Part shown: positions 6,701 through 11,720 of the stretch, one piece after another | Layout of the letters: each line of letters opens with the position of its first letter | Numbering within the stretch: the stretch's first letter is position 1 | Source: an uncultured Clostridia bacterium | Lineage (GTDB): Bacteria; Bacillota; Clostridia; TANB77; CAG-508 | Assembly (NCBI GenBank): GCA_944393275.1 | Contig: CALXZQ010000033.1 | Location: 1-11,720 of the forward strand | Direction: 5' to 3' | DNA: 11,720 nt | Notes under the pieces: model-generated | What the model saw: the letters and a program-made list of their open reading frames with translations, nothing else | Database searches by the model: none | What the model was told of the DNA's origin: nothing | Program-made: the position numbers and the translations under genes

Positions 6701-8231
6701 TAAAGATGTACAAATCAGATGTAAAGTTAAAGATACTACACCAATTGGTAAGAAACTAACAAATTTAGCAGAAATAACAGAATATAAAGACGAAAATGGA
6801 AATGATATAGCAGATAGAGATTCAGATTCTGATAACTTAGATTTACCAACAGATGAAGAATTACCATCATATAAAGATCCAGAAATAGCAAGTGGTGATC
6901 CATATATTCCAGGACAAGAAGACGATGATGATTTTGAGAAAGTAGTAACAATATATTTTGATTTAGCATTAAGAAAATTTATTACTGGAATAGATGAAGA
7001 AGAAATAACAGATAGAATTCCTCAAGTATCTATGGGAGAGGATGGGAATCTAAAATATGAGCATACAAAAGTTCCTTTAGAAGTAGAAAATGGCAATATA
7101 GTAACATATACAATAAGAATATACAATGAAGGTTTAGTAGATGGATATGCAAGTCAAATAGTAGATGATGTGCCAGAAGGACTAATGTTCTTGCCTGAAG
7201 ATACTCAAAACCAAGAATATAGATGGGAAATGTTTAAAGAAGTTTCAAATAATAGTTCAGATAATGACATATTTGAATATGCAGGGAAGAAATATGTAAA
7301 GACAGAAAATCCTGAAGAAGCAGATATAATAAGAACAGATTATTTATCAAAAGAACAAGAAAAAGAACCAGGAGCAAACTTAATAAAAGCACTAGATTTA
7401 GGAAAAGCAATTGATGATGAAAATCCAGACCATAAAGATGTATTAGTAAGATTTAAAGTAACAGAACCAAATACTTCTGATAGAATAGTAGTAAATACTG
7501 CAGAAATAGCAGATGATAGAGATGAAAATAATGAACCAGTAGATGATATAGACTCAACACCAGGAAATGGTGAAGGAGAAGATGACCTTGATAAAGAATA
7601 TATTAAAGTAAAATATTTTGATCTATCATTAAAAAAATGGGTAAGTAAAGTAATACTTATTGAAAATGGACAGCAGACAGTAACTGACACAGGACATACA
7701 GGGGAAGAAGATCCAGAGCCAATAGTAAAAGTAGACTTACATAGAAACAAACTAGATCAGGTAACAGTAAAATTTGAGTTCCAAATAAAAGTAACAAATG
7801 AAGGTGAAATTGCAGGACATGCAAATGAAATAACAGACTATATACCAGAAGGACTAAAATTTGTACAAGAAGATAACCCAGCATGGTATCCAAGAGAATC
7901 CTTAAATGGAAGAGAAAGAGTTGGAACAAGAGCATTAGAAAATACTCTATTACAACCAGGAGAAAGTGCAAGTGTGCCAATAGTACTAACCTGGATAAAT
8001 GGAGATAATATGGGTGTAAAAACTAATATAGCAGAAATAAGTGAAGACGATAATGATGATATAGACTCAACACCAGATAACTTTATAGATGGAGAAGATG
8101 ATCAAGATGATGCACCAGTAATGTTATCAATTATATTAGGTAAAGAGAATATGTTCATAGGATTATCACTATTAGTATTAACTACAATAGCTGTAGGAGT
8201 AGTATTAATAAAAAGATACGTATTAAAATAG
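3792..8231 (+). CDS. Large thioester-domain surface adhesin with five DUF11-type repeats and a C-terminal membrane anchor
   Basis: Secreted cell-surface protein of 1479 aa. The start is ATG 3792: AGAAGG ends at 3782, giving normal spacing, while the ATG at 3783 touches that site. Order: signal peptide (res. 1 to about 31, hydrophobic core then ASYA-A); thioester domain (about 35-205) with Cys77 in VYCLK and Gln168 in QQLAIW, the pair that forms an internal Cys-Gln thioester in TQXA-type domains; a middle region (about 206-390); repeats starting at res. 391, 620, 838, 1056 and 1276, each FDL[AS]L[RK]K followed by GDIVTYTIRVYNEG, EITDYLPE and a late TN.AEI strand. Asp-rich linkers join repeats 1-4. 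The protein ends in a hydrophobic helix (about 1452-1474) and KRYVLK, with no LPXTG, so membrane rather than sortase anchoring. The repeat Lys and late Asn are placed as in isopeptide-forming DUF11 domains. Covalent attachment to a host or neighbour ligand is inference from the family. Confidence 0.85.
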   Translation: MKIKKILGALAVSIILILSSLLMSTASYAATSTFGLQEYRERREDGTQYGYKVLNQTIWKIYKQNNGAIDYDTIVYCLKSEQGFYSETPGKFSEEYNASYDLKDKDSIPSLHSDLTQNYKSILWILDHAYIPSAENSSADRQALLEAALGQYAADTELTDDDIDVIQQLAIWYFTNTDDSKYHLDVGGYPELNNVFQSVKPGKTEYVHIDDVNTYRYADMQDLFTYLVTEAKNPANLTQYDGDISSSPISLDEMKPTAEYDENNSRYIVGPYRINKNNTLPYTLTYAGFTDQDGEEITGYQLLNSNKQPTSMSIEQLIGQEFYISLPESISETVTEVNFRINGSYKTTNMTYWTISNATNTTQPLVEINKTPNDIEGENSVPIEKIPEKIFDLALRKFISQVNDIEINRAPTVDVTPLQKTPIDINNHTAIYNHSKEPVSVKTGDIVTYTIRVYNEGEVDGYVGEITDYLPEELEFINDLVNYPEETRFNASNGWIINPNNSREISTQKLAHSNNAANNAANIIKAFNGTTLDYKDVQVKCIVKEAIRTKKITNLAQITIATDKDGNDITDIDSVPDGGFVLPPDSDLPNYKDPEIASGDPYIPGQEDDDDFEKLIVENFDLALRKFISQIGNSTILGREPEVDVTPLQNGTDTTAIYNHPKQPLGVQVGDIVTYTLRVYNEGEVDGYANEITDYLPEELEFLPDDPINQQYEWEVSADGRIVTTKYLSKEKESASRENLLDAYDGGTTLDYKDVLIRCRVKDSALAGKKITNIAEITEYKDKNGNDVKDIDSEADNLVLPSDQELPGYKDPEIASGDKYIPGQEDDDDFEKIVIKSFDLALRKFITGVGETKILGREPDVDVTPLQNGTGTTANYNHTKKPLSIKLGDIVTYTIRVYNEGDIDGYANEITDYLPEELEFLPDDPINQQYEWEVSEDGRIVTTKYLSKEKESDSRENLIDAYDGGTTLDYKDVQIRCKVKDTTPIGKKLTNLAEITEYKDENGNDIADRDSDSDNLDLPTDEELPSYKDPEIASGDPYIPGQEDDDDFEKVVTIYFDLALRKFITGIDEEEITDRIPQVSMGEDGNLKYEHTKVPLEVENGNIVTYTIRIYNEGLVDGYASQIVDDVPEGLMFLPEDTQNQEYRWEMFKEVSNNSSDNDIFEYAGKKYVKTENPEEADIIRTDYLSKEQEKEPGANLIKALDLGKAIDDENPDHKDVLVRFKVTEPNTSDRIVVNTAEIADDRDENNEPVDDIDSTPGNGEGEDDLDKEYIKVKYFDLSLKKWVSKVILIENGQQTVTDTGHTGEEDPEPIVKVDLHRNKLDQVTVKFEFQIKVTNEGEIAGHANEITDYIPEGLKFVQEDNPAWYPRESLNGRERVGTRALENTLLQPGESASVPIVLTWINGDNMGVKTNIAEISEDDNDDIDSTPDNFIDGEDDQDDAPVMLSIILGKENMFIGLSLLVLTTIAVGVVLIKRYVLK
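4962..8105 (+). repeat. Five in-frame DUF11-like domain repeats
   Basis: Units begin at 4962, 5649, 6303, 6957 and 7617. Lengths are 687, 654, 654 and 660 bases for the first four, and about 490 for the last, divergent one. Units 1-3 end in a nearly invariant acidic linker (5562-5633, 6216-6287, 6870-6941). Unit 4 carries an insertion after the WEM strand and a different linker. Unit 5 (FDLSLKKWVSK) lacks the long insert and leads to the membrane anchor. Confidence 0.85.
5848..6066 (+). repeat. Segment nearly identical at DNA level to 6502-6720
   Basis: Offset is exactly 654 bases (repeats 2 and 3). From GATGGTTATGCAAATG to the TATAAAGATGTA block only scattered differences occur. One run of 64 bases (5878-5941 and 6532-6595) is identical, including third codon positions. 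The pattern indicates recent duplication or gene conversion between repeats 2 and 3, while repeats 1, 4 and 5 are much more diverged. Confidence 0.85.
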
Positions 8232-8252
8232 ACTTTAAAATAATAAAAATAT

Positions 8253-8281
8253 AAGGCGGGGATTAATAAAATCTTCGCCTT
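8253..8281 (+). terminator. Hairpin after the adhesin gene, possible terminator
   Basis: AAGGCGGGGAT (8253-8263) can pair with ATCTTCGCCTT (8271-8281), 11 pairs with two G-U and a 7-base loop. No T run follows on the plus strand, so termination would be inefficient or factor-dependent. The next gene has its own promoter. Confidence 0.4.
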
Positions 8282-8313
8282 GCTGCATATATGAAAAATC
8301 AAAAAAACGGATA

Positions 8314-8342
8314 TTTACAACAATTTAGTAATATGATATAAT
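8314..8342 (+). promoter_or_regulatory. Promoter for the Ig-like membrane protein gene
   Basis: TTTACA (8314-8319), a 17-bp spacer and TATAAT (8337-8342) with TG at 8334-8335. This is the same arrangement and the same ATATGATATAAT block as the promoter at 965-993. Confidence 0.8.
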
Positions 8343-8366
8343 TTTATTATGTGACGAGGTGAAAGT

Positions 8367-9314
8367 ATGAACCAAATTCTAAGTGTAGAAATGAAAAAAC
8401 AAACTAAGAAAAATGCACCAAAAGTACAAATAGAGATGAAAAAAATATTGATTTTCTTTGTTATAATATTAATAATATTTGGCTTAATATTAGCAGGAAA
8501 ATCAATAATTAGTATGCTTTCAGATAATGACTCACAAACAACAGCTGATGATGGAAAACCTAATATAACGACTTCAAGACAAGACAATAAATTAATAATA
8601 ACAATAACACACACTAAAGAGATAACAAAAGTATCATATAATTGGAATGGTGGAGAAAGTACAGAAATCCCAGGAGATGGATCAAATAGTTTAGAAACTA
8701 CAATTGACGTACCTTCTGGAAATAATGTATTGAATATAACTACAACAGATATCGAAGGAAACGAATCAACATATTCAAAAGAATTTATGGCAGATCCAAC
8801 AGAACCTCAGCTAACACTTGAAGAGGCAGGAACGAAGATAAAGATAAAAGCAAAAGATAATGAACAATTAACCTTAATTACATACAGATGGGATGAAGAG
8901 GAAGAACAACAAATAGAGATACCAGCAGATAGTAATGCACAGATAGAAACAGAAATAGATATTAAACCAGGAATACACCAATTAGTAGTAGTAGCAGTAA
9001 ACTCAAAAGGAAAACAAGTAACCAGAACATTAGAAGTAAAAGCAATAACTGAACCAGAAGTGTCAATAGAGGTAGATCCAACAGATAAGAGTATTGTTAT
9101 AATGACAGCAATAGATGAAGTATCTTTAATGAAAGAAATGATAATATATGTAAATGACCAAGGTGGAAGAGTACTAGAAACACAAGATGGAGGAACAAAG
9201 ATACAATATAGATATCAAGTACAACCAGGTTATAATGAAATTAAAGTAATAGGTAGAAATAATGATGGACTAGAAAAAGTCGAAACAGCTGAATACAATT
9301 ATATTGCAGACTAA
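8367..9314 (+). CDS. Membrane-anchored protein with Ig-like extracytoplasmic repeats, function unknown
   Basis: The 315-aa protein has a short basic cytoplasmic N-terminus (res. 1-26), one transmembrane helix (about 27-44, ILIFFVIILIIFGLILAG) and an outside part of about 265 residues. The outside part reads as three beta-rich modules (about 65-147, 148-227, 228-312). Modules 1 and 2 share a pattern of hydrophobic strands followed by [VI].Y.W(D/N) and a Glu-rich turn, then 'G.N/H.L.[IV]...N/D..G', as in bacterial Ig-like domains. Module 3 keeps only the later strands (PGYNEIKVIGRNNDG). There is no enzymatic motif. GAGGTGA (8356-8362) directs the ATG at 8367. It follows the adhesin gene in the same orientation, but on its own promoter. 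A role in surface assembly or adhesion is only a guess from location and fold. Confidence 0.7.
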   Translation: MNQILSVEMKKQTKKNAPKVQIEMKKILIFFVIILIIFGLILAGKSIISMLSDNDSQTTADDGKPNITTSRQDNKLIITITHTKEITKVSYNWNGGESTEIPGDGSNSLETTIDVPSGNNVLNITTTDIEGNESTYSKEFMADPTEPQLTLEEAGTKIKIKAKDNEQLTLITYRWDEEEEQQIEIPADSNAQIETEIDIKPGIHQLVVVAVNSKGKQVTRTLEVKAITEPEVSIEVDPTDKSIVIMTAIDEVSLMKEMIIYVNDQGGRVLETQDGGTKIQYRYQVQPGYNEIKVIGRNNDGLEKVETAEYNYIAD

Positions 9315-9317
9315 AAA

Positions 9318-9345
9318 TTTAGACAGGTAATATCCTGTCTATAAT
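9318..9345 (+). promoter_or_regulatory. Palindrome-bearing promoter or attenuator before the CmpB-family gene
   Basis: TTTAGA (9318-9323), a 16-bp spacer and TATAAT (9340-9345) form a fair promoter. A perfect inverted repeat AGACAGG-N6-CCTGTCT (9321-9340) fills the space between the two hexamers. It may be an operator for a dimeric repressor. Alternatively it is a weak terminator for the upstream gene (7-8 bp stem followed by ATAATATTTTA rather than a clean T run). Confidence 0.5.
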
Positions 9346-9367
9346 ATTTTATAAAAAGAGGAAAACT

Positions 9368-10165
9368 ATGGAGATAAATATTATAAATATACTAGCGTAC
9401 TTTCTAATTTATTCATTTATAGGATGGATATTAGAATCTGTACTAAAAACAATATTAGAAAAGAAATTTGTAAATAGTGGTTTTTTATATGGACCATTCT
9501 GTCCTATATATGGTATAGGTGCAATAATAATGTACCTAGGACTGGGAGAATTTAAAGAATCACCAATATTGGTATTTATTCTAGGATTCTTGATTTTATC
9601 CATTTGGGAATATATTGTTGGTTGGGGATTAGAAAAAGTATTTAATACAAAATATTGGGATTATTCGCAAAATAAATTTAATATAAAAGGTAGAGTATGT
9701 TTATTAAACTCACTAATTTGGGGAATTCTTGGAATAATATTTACATATATAGTTCATCCGTTTATAGAAAGTAAAATTACCCAGATACCGGAAGGAATAA
9801 TATTATATATCCTAATTGTTGTATATACATATCTAATTATAGATGCAACAATAAGTATAATTAAAATAAGAAATATAACAATAAAAGTAGAAAAAATAAG
9901 AGAGATAGGGGAAACAATTAAAGAAAAACTAGAGAAACTAGAAGAATTGAAAAAAATTGGAGAAGGAGCAAAACAAAGCAACCTTGAGTCTTTACAAACA
10001 ATTATAAATGATTTAAAATTAAAACAAAAGAAACTAAGATTAAAATTGTATAAACATGTATATAGATTAAAAAGAGCATTCCCTACGATGAAATCAGAAG
10101 TAATATCACAAATATTAAATGACAAAATAAAAATTCTAAAGAGAAAAAGGAAAACAAAGGAGTAA
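9368..10165 (+). CDS. CmpB-family (DUF1113-type) putative ABC transporter permease with coiled-coil C-terminus
   Basis: The 265-aa integral membrane protein belongs to the family annotated 'putative ABC transporter permease / ABC_trans_CmpB'. The evidence is the hallmark YSFIGWILES near the N-terminus, KKFVNSGFLYGPFCPIYGIGA, the WEYIVGWGLEKVF helix and WDYSQNKFNIKGRVCLLNSLIWG. Five hydrophobic segments are visible (about res. 5-24, 45-60, 66-90, 111-132, 141-165). Residues about 170-265 form a long Lys/Glu-rich coiled coil with a strongly basic end (KILKRKRKTKE), presumably cytoplasmic. No ATPase partner is encoded nearby, so a transport role is doubtful and the biochemical function of the family is not established. 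AAAGAGG (9355-9361) supports ATG 9368. The next gene starts three bases after its stop and its ribosome binding site lies in the last codons here, so the two are translationally coupled. Confidence 0.75.
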   Translation: MEINIINILAYFLIYSFIGWILESVLKTILEKKFVNSGFLYGPFCPIYGIGAIIMYLGLGEFKESPILVFILGFLILSIWEYIVGWGLEKVFNTKYWDYSQNKFNIKGRVCLLNSLIWGILGIIFTYIVHPFIESKITQIPEGIILYILIVVYTYLIIDATISIIKIRNITIKVEKIREIGETIKEKLEKLEELKKIGEGAKQSNLESLQTIINDLKLKQKKLRLKLYKHVYRLKRAFPTMKSEVISQILNDKIKILKRKRKTKE

Positions 10166-10168
10166 GAT

Positions 10169-11116
10169 ATGGTACAAGATATATATATTATAGATGATAA
10201 TATAAATACTACAGAAAGATTAAAAGATATATTTAAATACGATAAAGAATATAATTTTCAAAATGTAAGAACAGAGGAAATAGAAATAGCACTAAGAAAT
10301 ATTCCATCACTAATAATTATAAATGAAGATAATATAAATAGAGATATAGTAGAGCTATGTTCAACAATAAGAGTAAATGAAGATAATAGTATAACACCTA
10401 TAATAGTAGAATCATCAAATACTGAAAAAAAACATATATTAAAAGTATTAGAAACGAAAGTGGAATACTATATAAAAAAACCAGTAGAAGAACAATATAT
10501 ATATCATACAATCAAAAACTTGATAAGATTGATTAGTACTAATAGAAGAGTGAGTCCTTTAACAGGTTTGCCAGGAAATGTACAAATACATGCTGAATTA
10601 AAGAAAAGAGTTTTAAATGATGAAGATTTTGCTGTACTATATTTAGATTTAGATAATTTTAAGTCATATAATGATATTTATGGATTTGTAAAAGGTGATG
10701 AAATAATAAAATTTACAGCACAGACTATTGTTGAAAATATACATAAATTAAAAAATAATGATAGCTTTGTCGGACATATAGGCGGAGATGATTTTGTAGC
10801 AATAATATCAGAAACAAATTATGATGATGTTTGTCAAAATATTATGGGAGAGTTTGATAGAAAAGTAGTAGAATACTTTACAGAAGAAGACAGAAATAGA
10901 GGGTACTTGGAAGTAGTAAATAGAAAAGGGGTACTTGAACAATTCCCACTAACATCAATATCAATTGGAGTGGTAGAAGTGGATTCAGGTAGATTTGACA
11001 ATATATTAGAGATAGGAGAAATAGGTGCTCAAGTAAAAAATAATGCAAAAACAGTTATGGGAAGTAGTTATGTAATAAATAGAAGACAAGAATATGCATT
11101 TGAAAAAGCATATTAA
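10169..11116 (+). CDS. Pseudo-receiver-GGDDF protein (putative cyclic-di-GMP synthase or degenerate relative)
   Basis: The 315-aa soluble protein has two domains. Residues 1-120 form a response-regulator receiver fold: acidic pair Asp9-Asp10 (IYIIDDN), Ser82 at the switch Ser/Thr position and Lys104 in KKP. The phospho-acceptor position is Asn52 (LIIINEDN), so classical phosphorylation is not expected. Residues about 128-310 form a GGDEF domain: PLTGLPGN, the metal-binding YLDLDNFKSYND (Asp160, Asn168), GxxxGD (Asp177) and signature GGDDF at 205-209, with Asp replacing Glu at position four. The RxxD product-inhibition site is absent (NNDS at 196-199). The late LTSISIGV strand and a final helix with K..NAKT complete the fold. 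Cyclase activity is plausible but unproven. It is coupled to the CmpB-family gene through AAAGGAG at 10156-10162. Confidence 0.8.
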   Translation: MVQDIYIIDDNINTTERLKDIFKYDKEYNFQNVRTEEIEIALRNIPSLIIINEDNINRDIVELCSTIRVNEDNSITPIIVESSNTEKKHILKVLETKVEYYIKKPVEEQYIYHTIKNLIRLISTNRRVSPLTGLPGNVQIHAELKKRVLNDEDFAVLYLDLDNFKSYNDIYGFVKGDEIIKFTAQTIVENIHKLKNNDSFVGHIGGDDFVAIISETNYDDVCQNIMGEFDRKVVEYFTEEDRNRGYLEVVNRKGVLEQFPLTSISIGVVEVDSGRFDNILEIGEIGAQVKNNAKTVMGSSYVINRRQEYAFEKAY

Positions 11117-11147
11117 GGCAATACAAGTAAAGAAGAATTGTAAGAGA

Positions 11148-11176
11148 TTGACAAATCCATAAAATTATGTTAATAT
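11148..11176 (+). promoter_or_regulatory. Promoter for the small charged orphan gene
   Basis: TTGACA (11148-11153), a 17-bp spacer and TAATAT (11171-11176) with TG at 11168-11169. Transcription would start near 11183. That rules out the in-frame ATG at 11167, which lies inside the promoter. Confidence 0.75.
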
Positions 11177-11197
11177 ATTATTATAGTGTGAAAAAGA

Positions 11198-11235
11198 GAG
11201 GTGAGAATCTTAGTTATAGACTAAGAGAAAATATG
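11198..11235 (+). promoter_or_regulatory. Ribosome binding site separated from its ATG by a hairpin
   Basis: A strong Shine-Dalgarno sequence GAGGTGA (11198-11204) has no ATG, GTG or TTG at usable distance in the downstream frame. The first start codon is ATG 11233, 28 bases on. A perfect 7-bp hairpin, TCTTAGT (11208-11214) with ACTAAGA (11220-11226) and loop TATAG, occupies the gap. Folding it out leaves nine bases (11205-11207 and 11227-11232) between site and start. This matches the known phage T4 gene 25/38 style of hairpin-shortened spacing. Confidence 0.5.
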
Positions 11236-11547
11236 GCTAGAAATCCATTTAGAGCAGTAAAAGAATTATTAAAAGGCCTAGCAGGAGGATATGACGAAGA
11301 GTTAGATGATGACAAAGGTTATAATCCTGAAGATCTAGCTGAATTAAATAGACAAAGTGCCAAAGGACTTAGTGATTTAGTAGAAAGAAATGGAATTCAA
11401 ACAATGACTGTTGATGATGATGAAGAAGAGAAAGATAGATTAGGAATTAAAAAACCTAAAATTCAACCAAGAACAGGAAGTCAAAGCAAATCTAAAACTA
11501 GTGAAAAACAACAAATAATACAATCCTCTGAAAGAGACGAACATTAA
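11233..11547 (+). CDS. Small charged orphan protein (104 aa), function unknown
   Basis: The family is not recognised. From ATG 11233 the protein starts MARNPFRAVKELLKGLAGGYDEEL. It has a short amphipathic helix (res. 5-17), an acidic stretch, a helical middle (PEDLAELNRQSAKGLSDLVERNG), an acidic VDDDEEEKD cluster, and a probably disordered Lys/Ser/Gln-rich tail (about 75-104). It has no signal peptide, membrane span or Cys. The reading frame stays open upstream to ATG 11167, but that codon sits within the promoter; GTG 11188 would give an almost leaderless start. ATG 11233 fits best if the hairpin at 11208-11226 forms. It has its own promoter after the GGDDF gene and is followed by a hairpin and the tRNA-Met promoter. 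Codon use matches the AT-rich bulk of the window. Confidence 0.7.
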   Translation: MARNPFRAVKELLKGLAGGYDEELDDDKGYNPEDLAELNRQSAKGLSDLVERNGIQTMTVDDDEEEKDRLGIKKPKIQPRTGSQSKSKTSEKQQIIQSSERDEH

Positions 11548-11566
11548 TTAATATATTATTATATAA

Positions 11567-11592
11567 GCGGCAAATAAAAAATTATTTGCCGT
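11567..11592 (+). terminator. Hairpin after the small orphan gene, probable terminator
   Basis: CGGCAAATAA (11568-11577) and TTATTTGCCG (11582-11591) form a perfect 10-bp stem, plus a flanking G-U pair, with an AAAA loop. The downstream side reads TATAATATTG rather than a T run, so it may work weakly, or mainly insulate the tRNA promoter that begins seven bases later. Confidence 0.5.
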
Positions 11593-11598
11593 ATAATA

Positions 11599-11627
11599 TT
11601 GACAAAATTACCATAAGCTATTATAAT
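11599..11627 (+). promoter_or_regulatory. Consensus promoter for tRNA-Met
   Basis: TTGACA (11599-11604), 17 bp and TATAAT (11622-11627) match the sigma-A consensus at all twelve positions. The -10 element ends 18 bases before the tRNA. This is what is expected for a strongly expressed stable RNA. Confidence 0.9.
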
Positions 11628-11645
11628 ATTAAATGTTATTGAAAT

Positions 11646-11720
11646 GGCGAAGTAGCTCAGTTGGCTAGAGCATTCGGTTCATACCCGAAGGGTCATGTGT
11701 TCGAATCACATCTTCGCTAC
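11646..11720 (+). tRNA. tRNA-Met (CAU), elongator type, 3' end cut by window edge
   Basis: It starts GGCGAAGTAGCTCAGTTGG. The anticodon arm is TTCGG-TTCATAC-CCGAA (anticodon CAT), the T arm ATGTG-TTCGAAT-CACAT, and the acceptor stem closes with CTTCGCT, giving a G1-U72 pair as in the B. subtilis elongator tRNA-Met. The discriminator A and the first C of CCA are the last two bases in the window. The initiator form is excluded because the anticodon stem lacks three G-C pairs and position 1 is not a C-A mismatch. The loop differs from the CTCATAA of lysidine-type tRNA-Ile. Confidence 0.93.

Noticed and set aside
5464..6969. Several long Leu/His-rich open frames on the minus strand opposite the adhesin repeats
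   Set aside because: They mirror the repeat and codon bias of the plus-strand gene, recur with each repeat, and lack ribosome binding sites and promoters.
4962..8105. CRISPR-like or short tandem repeats
   Set aside because: The repeats are about 650 bases, in frame and protein-coding, with no short direct-repeat/spacer pattern. No CRISPR array was seen elsewhere.
8100..8231. LPXTG sorting signal at the adhesin C-terminus
   Set aside because: No LPXTG-like motif precedes the hydrophobic helix (the region reads DDAPVMLSIILGKENMF).
9368..10165. Functional ABC transporter operon
   Set aside because: Only the family name suggests transport; there is no Walker A/B ATPase or binding protein nearby.
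11167..11232. ATG 11167 as start of the small charged protein
   Set aside because: It lies inside the TTGACA-N17-TAATAT promoter and has no ribosome binding site, so the transcript would not contain it.

Overview
The window looks like a chromosomal segment of an AT-rich, Gram-positive member of the Firmicutes, most likely an uncultivated gut-type Clostridia lineage. The reasons are strong AGGAGG/GAGGTGA ribosome binding sites, consensus sigma-A promoters (TTGACA/TTTACA, 17 bp, TATAAT, often with a TG extension), CCA-encoding tRNA genes, a SpoIIID-like regulator, and a large surface protein built from DUF11-type repeats beginning FDLALRKFI. The taxonomic call is an inference from style. No 16S or other phylogenetic marker except a partial prfA is present.

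Left part (1-3230): the 3' end of prfA (release factor 1) is followed by four short units, all on the plus strand: a 69-aa orphan gene with unusually high G+C, a UMPH-1-type pyrimidine 5'-nucleotidase of the HAD superfamily, a 95-aa SpoIIID-like helix-turn-helix protein (also GC-richer), and an amidase_6-type cysteine hydrolase. Each has its own promoter. Three of the four end in a convincing hairpin terminator; none was seen after the nucleotidase. A two-gene tRNA unit (Gly-GCC, Cys-GCA) runs on the minus strand from 3490 to 3234 and shares a bidirectional terminator with the amidase gene.

Central part (3445-8290): a structured-looking leader precedes a 1479-aa surface protein. It has a signal peptide, an N-terminal thioester domain (Cys77/Gln168, adhesin type), a middle region, five DUF11-like repeats joined by almost invariant acidic linkers, and a C-terminal transmembrane anchor with no LPXTG motif.

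Right part (8291-11720): a membrane-anchored protein with Ig-like extracytoplasmic repeats comes first. It is followed by a tightly coupled pair, a CmpB-family (DUF1113-type) membrane protein with a long coiled-coil tail and a pseudo-receiver-GGDDF protein lacking the phospho-acceptor Asp and the inhibitory RxxD site. A small charged orphan protein follows, whose strong Shine-Dalgarno sequence is separated from its ATG by a perfect 7-bp hairpin. The window ends in an elongator tRNA-Met (CAU) driven by a textbook consensus promoter.

The most interesting items are the hairpin-bridged ribosome binding site at 11198-11235, the nested stems in the adhesin leader (3644-3762), the GGDDF pseudo-receiver paired with the CmpB protein behind a palindrome-bearing promoter, the protein-level conservation of the adhesin linkers beside recently homogenised repeats, and the two GC-rich orphan units with the same architecture.
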